Source: CAZGSN01 sp964371655 (GTDB lineage: Bacteria; Desulfobacterota; Binatia; HRBIN30). From it: a DNA stretch of 64,000 nt. Every line of letters starts with the position of its first letter. Within the stretch, counting starts at the first letter, position 1. The position numbers were made by a program, and so were the translations under genes. The stretch spans positions 62,001-126,000 of the forward strand of contig CAYJOD010000011.1 in NCBI GenBank assembly GCA_964371655.1. Reading direction: 5' to 3'. Under the pieces are notes generated by a model. The model was given only the letters and a program-made list of their open reading frames with translations, had not been told where the DNA came from and searched no databases. Below are positions 16,592 through 25,886 of the stretch, one piece after another.

Positions 16592-18157
16592 GTGAAATCG
16601 GTGCTCGGGGATATCTGGCTCGAAGCGCCGGTAGAACGGGTCGAGCATACCCTCGGCGATGCAATGCCCGAGGTGTTCACGCCACTTGTCCCGCGCAACC
16701 GCACCACGGCCCTGCAGGCGTACCGCGATGATCCTATCGCGTTCACGCGCGACTGTATCGCCTGGCCTGACGGCAAGGCGCTCGCTTCGTACCAGGAGGA
16801 GATCCTCGACGCGCTCGCGCATCAGCACCGGGCGGCCGCCCGTGGCCCACACGGTCTCGGCAAGACAACGACGGCGGCGCTCGCTGTGCTTTGGTTCGCA
16901 CTCACCCGTGATGCCGCAGGCGAGGATTGGAAGGTCCCCACGACGGCGGGTGCATGGCGGCAGCTGACCAAGTACCTGTGGCCGGAAATCCACAAGTGGG
17001 CGCGTCGTATTCGCTGGGAGAAGGTCGGGCGGGAGCCATTCACCGCCGGTGAGCTGCTGACCCTGAGCTTGAGGCTCAACCATGGCGAAGCCTTCGCCGT
17101 TGCCAGCAACAGCGCCGACCTGATCGAAGGCGCACACGCGGACTGTCTGCTGTACCTGTTCGACGAGTCCAAGGCGATTTCAGAAACAACCTTTGACGCC
17201 GCCGAGGGCGCGTTCTCCGGGGCCGGCGCCGATACGGGGCAAGAGGCCCTTGCCCTCGCGATCTCGACGCCGGGCGAGCCCCAGGGGCGCTTTTACGACA
17301 TCCATCGCCGCAAGCCCGGCTTCGAGGATTGGTTCGTGCGCCACGTGACCCTGGACGAGGCCATCGCCGCCAAGCGCATCAGCACCGAGTGGGCGGAGCA
17401 GCGCCGCCGCCAGTGGGGCGAAAAGAGCGCCGTCTACCAGAATCGTGTTCTCGGGGAATTCGCCTCCAGCGAAGCCGACGGCGTGATCCCGCTCAGTTGG
17501 GTTGAGCTTGCCAACGAGCGCTGGCGCGAGCGCATGGAGAGCGGGACAATTCCCGAGCTTACCCGCATTGCCATCGACGTGGCGCGCGGGGGAGCAGACA
17601 AGACCGTCGTCGGTCGCCGCCACGGCGATCACGTCGCCCACCTCGAACGGTACAGCTACGACGACACCATGCAGACAACCGGCATCGCCGCCGGCATCAT
17701 GCGGGCTCATGGCAACGTGGACTGTGTGGTCGACGTCATCGGCGTGGGTGCTGGTGTCTACGACCGGCTGCGAGAGCAATTCAAGCAACGCGCGAAGGCG
17801 TTCAACGCGTCTGAGCGCTCGACGGCAACCGACCGCTCGCACGAACTCGGTTTCGTTAACCGGCGCTCCGAAGGCTGGTGGTGCCTACGCGAAGCGCTCG
17901 ACCCGACCTTCAACCCCGCCCTCGAGCTGCCGCCGGACGACGAGCTCACCGGCGACCTCACCGCACCGCGCTGGAAAGTCGCCAGCAACGGCAAGATCAG
18001 CGTCGAGAGCAAGGATGAGCTGCGTAAAGCCGAGCGACTCGGGCGGTCTACTGACGTTGGGGATGCCGTGATGCAGTTACTCATCGAAGGAACGGTGGTG
18101 GTCATCGTCGCCGCGCCCGACACTGGCGGCTCAAGCTATTGGGCACCGATCATGTAG
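16592..18157 (+). CDS. Phage terminase large subunit
   Basis: A 521-residue packaging motor. The ATPase domain shows Walker A G-P-H-G-L-G-K-T (residues 85-92) and Walker B L-L-Y-L-F-D-E (Asp191-Glu192). The nuclease domain begins R-I-A-I-D-V-A-R-G-G-A-D-K-T (Asp329) and ends with S-T-D-V-G-D-A, the usual last acidic pair, so it looks complete. The start GTG at 16592 is favoured by AGGAAACGG upstream; an ATG at 16664 is possible. No portal, capsid or tail genes follow. The protein may package the element's own DNA into a helper capsid, or the locus may be a degraded prophage. Confidence 0.88.
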   Translation: MKSVLGDIWLEAPVERVEHTLGDAMPEVFTPLVPRNRTTALQAYRDDPIAFTRDCIAWPDGKALASYQEEILDALAHQHRAAARGPHGLGKTTTAALAVLWFALTRDAAGEDWKVPTTAGAWRQLTKYLWPEIHKWARRIRWEKVGREPFTAGELLTLSLRLNHGEAFAVASNSADLIEGAHADCLLYLFDESKAISETTFDAAEGAFSGAGADTGQEALALAISTPGEPQGRFYDIHRRKPGFEDWFVRHVTLDEAIAAKRISTEWAEQRRRQWGEKSAVYQNRVLGEFASSEADGVIPLSWVELANERWRERMESGTIPELTRIAIDVARGGADKTVVGRRHGDHVAHLERYSYDDTMQTTGIAAGIMRAHGNVDCVVDVIGVGAGVYDRLREQFKQRAKAFNASERSTATDRSHELGFVNRRSEGWWCLREALDPTFNPALELPPDDELTGDLTAPRWKVASNGKISVESKDELRKAERLGRSTDVGDAVMQLLIEGTVVVIVAAPDTGGSSYWAPIM

Positions 18158-18207
18158 GCGTGGACACGACCGGCTGACGCAAGCCCCGATATCAGACTTT
18201 GAGACGG

Positions 18208-18582
18208 TCACGTCAGCCAAGCAAAGTTCCAAAACGAGAACACCATCAGGCTGAACATCCCGATCCCAAATCCCGCAAGACAAAGCAGACACACCGCGGT
18301 GGCTAGGCCGCTGGACTTTAGGGCCTCTGCGGAATGGACGGAAAGGAAGTACATTGCGCCAACACCGAGAGTGAGAGAAGCGCTCAGGCTAATGAACGCG
18401 GTGATCGCCAACCACCGCAACGAAGGCTGTCTGAAAAACTTTTCGAGAAGCGTCGCTAAAATCAGAATGCTGCCTGTCGACAGCGTCGTCACGTGCTTGA
18501 AAAGATCGAAGGCGAGCTTGTTGCCATCTAAGCCGCTGTCCTTCATTGCGCCAACGTACGCCACAGCATCGATCTTCGTCAA
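18208..18582 (-). CDS. Small membrane protein, three predicted transmembrane segments
   Basis: A 124-residue hypothetical protein with hydrophobic segments at about residues 33-48, 57-79 and 90-120, and a short soluble N-terminus (K-I-D-A-V-A-Y-V-G-A-M-K). No family was recognised. It lies on the minus strand between the terminase and the GIY-YIG gene. Short membrane proteins in such positions are sometimes defence or exclusion effectors, but nothing specific supports that here. Confidence 0.55.
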   Translation of the reverse strand: MTKIDAVAYVGAMKDSGLDGNKLAFDLFKHVTTLSTGSILILATLLEKFFRQPSLRWLAITAFISLSASLTLGVGAMYFLSVHSAEALKSSGLATAVCLLCLAGFGIGMFSLMVFSFWNFAWLT

Positions 18583-18752
18583 ACTCGCCCGCTAAGATCT
18601 GCTACCCCGGGGCCAAGATGACGCCCTCCGAACTTGTGGCGCGCACACGTGGCATGATAGGCGCTGTCGGTTATGCGGGGGCTCATCGGCGATAGGCAAC
18701 GTGGCTTACCTCGGCAGTGGCGCGAGATCATCGAGATCGAGAGCACGGCGCC

Positions 18753-19604
18753 GTGAGCAAACCGTACTCGATCAAGATCTTCCTGCCGGGCGGCGACCCG
18801 GACGGTCTGCGCATCATCGAGAAGTCCAACTGGAGCGGCGCGGGGCTCATGATCCCGCGTTCTCTGTTCGGCGAGGGCAAGCAGCGCAAGGAGCTAGCGC
18901 GTACCGGCGTGTACGTGCTCGTCGGGCCGCCAGAGGAATCAGGCTTGCCGCGCGTATACGTCGGCGAGGGCGACCCGATCAAACCTCGGCTCGAACAGCA
19001 CGCGGTCAAGAAGGACTTCTGGACGAGCTGCGTCGCGTTCACGAGCAAGGACGAGAACCTCAACAAGGCCCACGTGCAGTACTTAGAGGCACGCCTCACC
19101 GCGCTTGCGGCGCAAGCGAAACGCTGCGTTTTGGACAACGGCAACACCCCGGCCCTCCCATCAATGTCCGAGGCCGACGCTGCCGACGCGGAAGGGTTCC
19201 TGGCGGAGATGCTGTTGTGCTTTCCGGTTCTGGGTCTTGGCGTATTCTCCGCGTCACCGCCTGTTAGAGAAGCCAAGACGCTCCTCTATCTTGGCGCCAA
19301 GGGCGTGCAAGCACAGGGCATGGAGACGGCCGAGGGCTTTGTCGTGCGCGCCAGCAGTGGTGCGGTGAAGAACGAGGTGCCTTCCTGCCACGCTTACCTG
19401 AAGGAATTACGCGCGGCGCTGATCTCGAACGGCGTACTGCAGGTCTCTGGTGATGGCTACACATTTGCGCAGGACTACGTCTTCTCGTCCCCTTCCACGG
19501 CAGCGGGTGTGGTCCTCGGTCGCTCGGCGAACGGTCGGATCGAGTGGAAGACCAAGGACGGGATGACGCTGAAGCAGAGACAAGAGGCGGAGGCGGTCGG
19601 TTGA
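18753..19604 (+). CDS. GIY-YIG nuclease-family protein with C-terminal DUF4357
   Basis: A 283-residue protein. Residues ~50-115 contain T-G-V-Y-V-L-V-G followed by R-V-Y-V-G-E-G-D, the GIY-YIG core in its V-Y-V...V-Y-V-G form, and a later conserved Glu in Y-L-E-A-R. The C-terminus (G-R-S-A-N-G-R-I-E-W-K-T-K-D-G) is a DUF4357-type domain. The GTG at 18753 gives the family's usual N-terminus (S-K-P-Y-S-I-K-I-F-L-P). It sits 30 bp before hsdR. Proteins of this architecture often accompany type I restriction-modification genes; their exact role is not known to me. Confidence 0.78.
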   Translation: MSKPYSIKIFLPGGDPDGLRIIEKSNWSGAGLMIPRSLFGEGKQRKELARTGVYVLVGPPEESGLPRVYVGEGDPIKPRLEQHAVKKDFWTSCVAFTSKDENLNKAHVQYLEARLTALAAQAKRCVLDNGNTPALPSMSEADAADAEGFLAEMLLCFPVLGLGVFSASPPVREAKTLLYLGAKGVQAQGMETAEGFVVRASSGAVKNEVPSCHAYLKELRAALISNGVLQVSGDGYTFAQDYVFSSPSTAAGVVLGRSANGRIEWKTKDGMTLKQRQEAEAVG

Positions 19605-19634
19605 GCGGCTTCATCCGATCCGCAGTGGACGCTC

Positions 19635-22427
19635 ATGCCTGAAACCCCCGAGCAACGCGCCCGCCAACAGATCGACGCGCAACTCGTTGCGTGCGGTTGG
19701 GTGGTTCAGGATTACAAGCAGTTCAACCCCTCCGCCGGTCGCGGCATTGCGCTGCGTGAGGCGCCGCTCAAATCCGGCACGTGTGACTATCTCCTGCTCG
19801 TAGACCGCAAAGCCGTCGGCATCGCCGAGGCCAAGAAGGAAGGTACGCTCCTGTCGGGCGTCGCCGAGCAATCCGCACACTATGCGGCCAACCTGCCGGA
19901 CTTCATCCAATCCATCGCGCCGGGCTCGCTACCGTTTCTTTACGAATCCACCGGCGTCGAAACTTTCTTCCGGGACGAACGCGACCCCGAACCACGCTCC
20001 CGCCGCGTCTTCTCGTTCCACCGCCCGGAAACGCTCGCCGCTTGGCTCACCGAGCCTTCGACTCTGCGCGCCCGTCTCGCGGCCATGCCGACAGCGCATC
20101 CGCTGCCGACGCAGAACCTCCGCGCCTGTCAGGTAGAGGGTATCACGAATCTCGAACAATCCTTTTCCGAGGCCGATCCGCGGGCGCTCATCCAGATGGC
20201 TACCGGCGCGGGTAAGACCTACACCGCGTGCAGCTTCACCTACCGGCTGATCAAGTACGCCGGGGCGAAGCGCGTCCTGTTCCTCGTGGATCGCGCCAAT
20301 CTCGGGCGCCAGGCAATGGCCGAGTTCCAGCAGTTCGTCGCGCCCGACACCGGCCGCAAGTTCACCGAGGTTTACAACGTCCAGCATCTCACCTCCAACA
20401 ACCTCGATTCCGTCGCGCGCGTCACCATCTGCACCATCCAGCGGCTCTACTCGATTCTGCGCGGCGAGGAGCTCGACGAAGACCTCGAAGAAAAGTCCGG
20501 ATACGAAATCGCCGCGGCGGACGACCGCCCGAAAGACGTGGCCTACAACCCTGCCGTCCCCATCGAAGCCTTCGACTTCATCGTCACCGACGAATGCCAC
20601 CGCTCCATCTACGGTCTCTGGCGGCAGGTGCTGGAATACTTCGATGCATTCCTGGTCGGCCTCACGGCCACGCCGTCGAAGCAAACCATCGGGTTCTTCG
20701 ATCAGAACCTCGTGATGGAATACAACCACGAGCGCGCCGTCGCCGATGGCGTCAACGTTGGCTACGAAGTTTATCGGATCAAAACCCAGGTCACCGAGCA
20801 GGGCGGGAAGGTAGAGAAGGGGTTCTACGTGGACCGGCGCAGCAAAGAGACGCGCGCCGTCCGCTGGGAGCGTCTCGATGAAGACCTCTCCTACGCCGCC
20901 AAAGACCTCGACCGGTCCGTGGTGGTGAAGTCCCAGATCCGCACCGTCCTACAGACTTTCAAGGACGCGCTGTTTACCGAGCTATTCCCGGGACGCACCC
21001 TGGTCCCCAAGACCCTCATTTTCTGCAAGGACGACTCGCATGCCGAGGACACCGTCCATCTCGTTCGCGAGGTGTTCGGCAAGGGCAACGACTTCGCCAA
21101 GAAGATCACCTACAAGACCTACAACCCGGAGACCAAGCGCTACGAGAAGTCCGAGACACTCATCCAGGAGTTCCGCACCTCGCCCCAGCTGCGCATCGCC
21201 GTCACCGTGGACATGATCGCCACCGGTACCGACATCAAACCACTCGAATGCCTGCTGTTCCTGCGCGACACCCGCAGCCGCACTTACTTCGAGCAGATGA
21301 AAGGCCGCGGCACGCGCGTTCTTACGCCCACCGACTTGCAGGCCGTGAGCGGCGCCGACGCACTCGCCAAAACTCACTTCGTAATCGTCGATGCCGTCGG
21401 CGTGTGCGAGAGCGACAAGACCGACTCCCGCCCCCTCGAACGCCAGCGCACCGTCGCATTCGACAAGTTGCTGCTCGGTGTGGCCCTCGGCAAACGCGAT
21501 GAGGATACCCTCACCACCCTGGCCGGGCGCCTCGCGCGGCTCGACCGCGAGATCTCCCGCGACGAAGCCAAGAAGCTCGCCGAGCTAGCTGGCGGCAAAT
21601 CGTTGGCCGAGCTGTCGGGCACACTGCTCCGGGCCATCGACCCCGACGCCATCGCCGCACGTGCCAGCGGCAACCCCGGCGCTTCACCCGCCGACGTCGT
21701 ACCCGAAGCCATGGTGGCAGCTGGCAAGCAACTGGCCGACGAAGCCTGCGCGCCGTTCGATGTGCCCGCCCTGCGCGACGCCCTCGCCAAGGCCAAGCAG
21801 GACGCCGAGCAGACCATCGACACGGTCACTGTCGACACCGTCCTGAGCCAGGGCTTTGACGCCGCTGCCAAGGCGAAGGCCGCCGGCCTTGTCCAGGCCT
21901 TCCGCGACTACCTCGCGCAACACCAGAGCGAGATCGACGCCCTGCAGATCCTTTACAGCCGCCCGTACAAACAGCGCCTCACCGAGCCGATGCTCAAGGA
22001 GTTGGAGAGAAAGCTGCGCGACAACCACGCGGCGTGGACCGAAGACCGCCTCTGGGATGCTTTCGCCGTGACCGCTCCCGACAAGGTCACAGGCCGCACG
22101 CAAGCCGGCCGATTCGCCGACCTCGTCGCGCTCGTCCGCTTCGCGCTCGAACAACAACCCGTTCTCGCACCCTTCGCCGACTCCGTGTCGGAGCGCTTCA
22201 ACCAATGGCTAACCGCTAAGACCAAAGCCGGCAAAGCCTTCACGCCCGAGCAACTCGCCTGGCTCAACCTCATCCGCGACCACATCGCCACCAGCCTGAG
22301 TATCGAGTCGGGCGATTTCGATTACGCTCCGTTCAGTCAGCGCGGTGGTCTGGGCAAGGCGCATCAAATTTTCGGTGAACAGCTGCCCGAGCTACTCGAT
22401 GAGCTGAATGAGGCGCTCGCGGCATGA
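19635..22427 (+). CDS. hsdR: Type I restriction enzyme R subunit
   Basis: A 930-residue restriction subunit. An N-terminal PD-(D/E)xK nuclease is seen at C-D51-Y-L-L-L-V-D...G-I-A-E65-A-K67. A superfamily 2 translocase follows with Walker A A-T-G-A-G-K-T (190-196), D-E-C-H (319-322) and the later V-D-M-I-A-T-G-T-D-I motif. The C-terminal helical region interacts with HsdM/S. It cleaves foreign DNA after ATP-driven translocation. It overlaps hsdS by 4 bp (ATGA), so R, S and M are translationally coupled in the order R-S-M. Confidence 0.95.
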   Translation: MPETPEQRARQQIDAQLVACGWVVQDYKQFNPSAGRGIALREAPLKSGTCDYLLLVDRKAVGIAEAKKEGTLLSGVAEQSAHYAANLPDFIQSIAPGSLPFLYESTGVETFFRDERDPEPRSRRVFSFHRPETLAAWLTEPSTLRARLAAMPTAHPLPTQNLRACQVEGITNLEQSFSEADPRALIQMATGAGKTYTACSFTYRLIKYAGAKRVLFLVDRANLGRQAMAEFQQFVAPDTGRKFTEVYNVQHLTSNNLDSVARVTICTIQRLYSILRGEELDEDLEEKSGYEIAAADDRPKDVAYNPAVPIEAFDFIVTDECHRSIYGLWRQVLEYFDAFLVGLTATPSKQTIGFFDQNLVMEYNHERAVADGVNVGYEVYRIKTQVTEQGGKVEKGFYVDRRSKETRAVRWERLDEDLSYAAKDLDRSVVVKSQIRTVLQTFKDALFTELFPGRTLVPKTLIFCKDDSHAEDTVHLVREVFGKGNDFAKKITYKTYNPETKRYEKSETLIQEFRTSPQLRIAVTVDMIATGTDIKPLECLLFLRDTRSRTYFEQMKGRGTRVLTPTDLQAVSGADALAKTHFVIVDAVGVCESDKTDSRPLERQRTVAFDKLLLGVALGKRDEDTLTTLAGRLARLDREISRDEAKKLAELAGGKSLAELSGTLLRAIDPDAIAARASGNPGASPADVVPEAMVAAGKQLADEACAPFDVPALRDALAKAKQDAEQTIDTVTVDTVLSQGFDAAAKAKAAGLVQAFRDYLAQHQSEIDALQILYSRPYKQRLTEPMLKELERKLRDNHAAWTEDRLWDAFAVTAPDKVTGRTQAGRFADLVALVRFALEQQPVLAPFADSVSERFNQWLTAKTKAGKAFTPEQLAWLNLIRDHIATSLSIESGDFDYAPFSQRGGLGKAHQIFGEQLPELLDELNEALAA

Positions 22428-23809
22428 GTGATGACTTCGCAATTCCACCCGGATGGACTGCTGCGCCGTTGAAAGACGTTGCCCGAGAAATCGTTGATGG
22501 GTCGCACAACCCACCGCCTAAACAGGAAACTGGCTTTCCAATGCTTAGTGCCCGAAACGTCGGCTGGGGCACCATCGAATTCAGCAAGTTTCGATATATC
22601 GCAGAGGATGCTTTTGAAGCGGAACGTAAACGCGCCAACGTGGAACCTGACGATGTGCTGCTGACAATCGTTGGCTCAATCGGACGAGCAGCGGTGATCC
22701 CAAAATCCGCCGAGCAGTTCGCTCTTCAGCGCAGCGTGGCGATGATTCGACCGAACGGGTTGGATTCCAGGTTTTGCATGTACCAGCTCTTGTCCGACCG
22801 TGTCCAGCGATGGCTTCGCAACGCAGCGCGAGGCAGCGCTCAACAAGGGGTTTATCTTAAGACGTTGGGCACTCTGCCAATGCTCGTCGCGCCCCTCCCC
22901 GAACAGAGACGGATTGTCGCGGAGATTGAGAAACAGTTCACACGGCTGGAGGCGGGGGTGGCGGCGTTGCGCCGGGTGCAGGCCAACCTCAAACGCTACC
23001 GCGCTGCCGTTCTCAAAGCGGCTTGCGCAGGCCGCCTCGTTGCCACCGAAGCTGAAATCGCCAGAACCGAGAACCGAAGGTTCGAAACCGGCGACGAACT
23101 GCTCGCTCGCATCCTCACCGAGCGCCGCCAAAGCTGGCAGGGCCATGGCAAATACAAAGAACCCATCGCCCCGGCCCCCCCCAATCTTCCGCTGCTACCG
23201 GATGGCTGGGCGTGGACAACTGCCCAGCAACTAAACCTTGCCAATCGACCGTGTGCCTACGGCGTCCTTCAGCCCGGCGAAGATATTCCTGACGGAGTGC
23301 CGTTTGTTCGAGTTGGCGACATCTACAACGGCAAGGTGGACCTCACGAACTTGAAGCGAATTTCCGTACAGATTGCCGGTCAATATCCACGCACCAAACT
23401 TTATGGTGGTGAGCTTGCCATCACGCTTGTCGGCGCAATCGGGAGAACGGCAATCATTCCCGAGAGCCTCACAGGCGGAAATACGGCTCGCGCTGTGGGC
23501 ATCATCCCGCTCACAAGTCAAATCGATGCCCATTGGGTTGAAATCTGGTTTCGCAATCCGACAAAGAGCGCCGAGATGGATTCGAAGTCACACGAGGTGG
23601 CGCGCAAGACTTTGAACTTGGAAGATGTCAGGATCGCCAGCGTCGCGCTCCCACCCCTCACCGAGCAGACGCGGATCGTGGCGGAAGTGGAGCGGCGGTT
23701 GAGCGTGGTGGAGGAGTTGGAAACGGTAGTGTCCGCCAATCTTCAGCGCGCCAGTCGCCTTCGCCAATCGATCCTGCAAAAAGCATTCACCGGAGAGCTG
23801 GTCGCATGA
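22424..23809 (+). CDS. hsdS: Type I restriction-modification specificity subunit
   Basis: A 461-residue subunit with two target-recognition domains of similar layout. The first (residues ~1-165) ends L-P-E-Q-R-R-I-V-A-E-I-E-K-Q-F; the second (about 265-425) ends L-T-E-Q-T-R-I-V-A-E-V-E-R-R-L. Each is followed by a helical spacer (R-L-E-A-G-V-A-A-L and V-V-E-E-L-E-T-V). It determines the bipartite recognition sequence. The two domains have diverged, so an asymmetric site is expected. It overlaps hsdR and hsdM by 4 bp each. Confidence 0.94.
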   Translation: MSDDFAIPPGWTAAPLKDVAREIVDGSHNPPPKQETGFPMLSARNVGWGTIEFSKFRYIAEDAFEAERKRANVEPDDVLLTIVGSIGRAAVIPKSAEQFALQRSVAMIRPNGLDSRFCMYQLLSDRVQRWLRNAARGSAQQGVYLKTLGTLPMLVAPLPEQRRIVAEIEKQFTRLEAGVAALRRVQANLKRYRAAVLKAACAGRLVATEAEIARTENRRFETGDELLARILTERRQSWQGHGKYKEPIAPAPPNLPLLPDGWAWTTAQQLNLANRPCAYGVLQPGEDIPDGVPFVRVGDIYNGKVDLTNLKRISVQIAGQYPRTKLYGGELAITLVGAIGRTAIIPESLTGGNTARAVGIIPLTSQIDAHWVEIWFRNPTKSAEMDSKSHEVARKTLNLEDVRIASVALPPLTEQTRIVAEVERRLSVVEELETVVSANLQRASRLRQSILQKAFTGELVA

Positions 23810-25263
23810 GCAACCCCGCCGCCCTCGTGCAGAAACTTTGGAACTACTGCAACATCCTCCGCGATGACGGCCTGTCCTACGGCGACTATGTCGAGCAGCT
23901 CACGTTTCTGCTGTTCCTGAAAATGGCGGACGAGCAAACGCATCCGCCGTTCAACAAGACGTCGCCGATCCCGAAGGGGTTCGGGTGGGACGCACTGCTG
24001 AAGCTGGATGGCGACGAGCTTGAGATTCATTACCGCCATACGTTGGAGGAACTCGGCAAGCGCGCGGGCATGCTCGGTGTCATCTTTCGCAAGGCACAGA
24101 ACAAGATCCAAGACCCGGCCAAGCTGCGCCGGCTCATCGTCGACCTCATCGACAAGGAGCAGTGGTCGAGTCTCTCCGCCGACGTGAAGGGCGACGCCTA
24201 CGAGGGTTTGCTGCAAAAGAACGCCGAGGACGTGAAAGGCGGTGCCGGACAATACTTCACGCCGCGCCCACTTATTGCGGCGATCGTCGACGCGGTCGCA
24301 CCGCAGCCGGGGCAGGCCATCTGCGACCCGGCATGCGGCACCGGTGGCTTCCTACTCGCGGCGCATGATTACCTGGTCAAACATCACGCGCTCGACCGAG
24401 CGCAAAAGAAGAAGCTCAAGAGCGGCACGTTCTTCGGCATCGAGCTGGTGGACAGCGTCACGCGGCTGTGCGCGATGAACTTGCTGCTGCACGGTATCGG
24501 CGGGGAGTTGGAGGAAGACTTACCCGTCGTCACCAAGGATGCGCTGGCGGGCAAGCACGGCGAATACGAGATCGTCCTGGCCAACCCGCCCTTCGGCAAG
24601 AAGAGCAGCGTCACCATCGTCAACGAGGCGGGCGAGACTTCCAAGGAATCGCTCATCATCAACCGCGACGATTTCTGGGCGACCACGAGTAACAAGCAGC
24701 TCAACTTCCTGCAGCACATCTTCACCATCCTCAAACAGCATGGCCGTGCCGCGGTGGTGTTGCCGGACAACGTGCTCTTCGAAGGCGGCGCCGGCGAGAC
24801 CATCCGGCGCGAGCTGCTCAAGCAGGCGGACGTGCACACGCTGCTGCGCCTGCCCACAGGCATCTTCTACGCGCAAGGCGTGAAGGCAAACGTCCTATTC
24901 TTCGACCGCAAGCCGGCGCAGGAAAAGCCGTGGACGCAGAAGCTCTGGATCTACGATCTGCGCACGAACCTGCATTTCACGCTCAAGGAGAATACCCTCA
25001 AGCGCAGCGACCTCGACGACTTCGTCGCCTGCTACAACCCGAAGAACCGCATCGACCGCAAGGAGAGCGAGCGCTTCAAGTCGTTCACCTACGAGGAGCT
25101 AACGAAGCGCGACAAGGTGAACCTCGACATCTTCTGGCTGAAGGACGAAGCCCTCGAAGAATCCGCCAACCTCCCCGCCCCCGAGATCATCGCCGCCGAC
25201 ATCACCGCCGACCTCGAAGCCGCGTTGGAGCAGTTCGCTACCATCGCGGAGGATTTGAAGTAG
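23806..25263 (+). CDS. hsdM: Type I restriction-modification methylase subunit
   Basis: A 485-residue N6-adenine methylase. The N-terminal helical domain (W-N-Y-C-N-I-L-R-D-D-G-L-S-Y-G-D-Y) binds HsdS. Motif I is D-P-A-C-G-T-G-G-F (from Asp174) and the catalytic motif is N260-P-P-F263. The G-A-G-Q-Y-F-T-P-R segment before motif I is typical of HsdM. It appears intact, so the system may be active and could protect the host as cargo of the element. Confidence 0.96.
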   Translation: MSNPAALVQKLWNYCNILRDDGLSYGDYVEQLTFLLFLKMADEQTHPPFNKTSPIPKGFGWDALLKLDGDELEIHYRHTLEELGKRAGMLGVIFRKAQNKIQDPAKLRRLIVDLIDKEQWSSLSADVKGDAYEGLLQKNAEDVKGGAGQYFTPRPLIAAIVDAVAPQPGQAICDPACGTGGFLLAAHDYLVKHHALDRAQKKKLKSGTFFGIELVDSVTRLCAMNLLLHGIGGELEEDLPVVTKDALAGKHGEYEIVLANPPFGKKSSVTIVNEAGETSKESLIINRDDFWATTSNKQLNFLQHIFTILKQHGRAAVVLPDNVLFEGGAGETIRRELLKQADVHTLLRLPTGIFYAQGVKANVLFFDRKPAQEKPWTQKLWIYDLRTNLHFTLKENTLKRSDLDDFVACYNPKNRIDRKESERFKSFTYEELTKRDKVNLDIFWLKDEALEESANLPAPEIIAADITADLEAALEQFATIAEDLK

Positions 25264-25760
25264 CGTCGCACGGATCGTCTGCTCGAAGTTACCGGCGCGT
25301 CGCTCTAGGCATAGCCTTACATATCGTTATACGATGTACCGCGATGATATTGAGAATCATGCCTTTAGGGTGTGGGGCGCCGCCGCCGTGCGTCGGGCAT
25401 GCTTGGGCGCGACAGTATCGACCATCCGCCGGATGGCCACGACGACGTCGCCAATGCCGTTGCCGGCGCGCTGTTGTTGGGAGGACGACCGGCGGGTGAT
25501 TGTGGGATTACGATCTAGGAAGAAGGCCGGGGAGCCGCACCTCCGGCTTCATGCCATCGGTGATTGATAGCCAACGGCAATAGCGCCAATCGACGCGGTC
25601 GCGACGACACTTTCGATTCTCTGACCTTCCCAAACACCAGCGAAACGCCTCAGCCGAAGGGCCGACACGTGCGCCATCGGGACCTGCCGTCCATCGCAAG
25701 GGAATCGCCTTGATAAGATCGCCCGACCAGGGGACAACTCCTCATTGAGGGGAGGTCGTT
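25264..25760. other. Intergenic region holding a terminase fragment
   Basis: Non-coding apart from the terminase remnant at 25399-25518. An inverted repeat ATCGT-TAT-ACGAT lies at 25323-25335. From 25520 to 25740 nothing recognisable is seen except the ribosome-binding sequence GGGGAGG just before the small gene at 25761. Confidence 0.45.
25399..25518 (+). pseudogene. C-terminal remnant of a second phage large terminase
   Basis: An open frame of 39 codons reads D-S-I-D-H-P-P-D-G-H-D-D-V-A-N-A-V-A-G-A, the conserved C-terminal end of many phage large terminases (the last nuclease aspartates lie in G-H-D-D). Upstream in the same frame the terminase similarity stops at once. The intact terminase at 16592 ends differently, so this is not a duplicate. 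It is a scar of an earlier deletion or of another prophage. Confidence 0.65.
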
Positions 25761-25886
25761 ATGGCGGACATTGTTCGCGAAGGTCTAACGCCGAGCTTAC
25801 GCGCTGCGGGAATTGGAATTACCGCGGTTGGGCAGCTTCACGAAGATTGCGGGGCACGACACAGGCACCTGATGGCGTGCTCATGA
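25761..25886 (+). CDS. Small ORF (41 residues) coupled to the next gene
   Basis: The ATG at 25761 is preceded by a strong GGGGAGG. The peptide is short (starts M-A-D-I-V-R-E-G-L-T-P) and its stop overlaps the next start as ATGA. This layout suggests a leader that sets translation of the downstream gene, or a real small protein. No family was recognised. Confidence 0.45.
   Translation: MADIVREGLTPSLRAAGIGITAVGQLHEDCGARHRHLMACS

Noticed and set aside
15536..17137. Long open frame (533 codons) on the minus strand
   Set aside because: It is antisense to the methyltransferase and terminase genes, whose motifs are clear on the plus strand.
19635..25263. Retron or abortive-infection system near the restriction genes
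   Set aside because: No reverse transcriptase or known effector domain was found; only a small membrane protein and a GIY-YIG protein lie beside the restriction genes.
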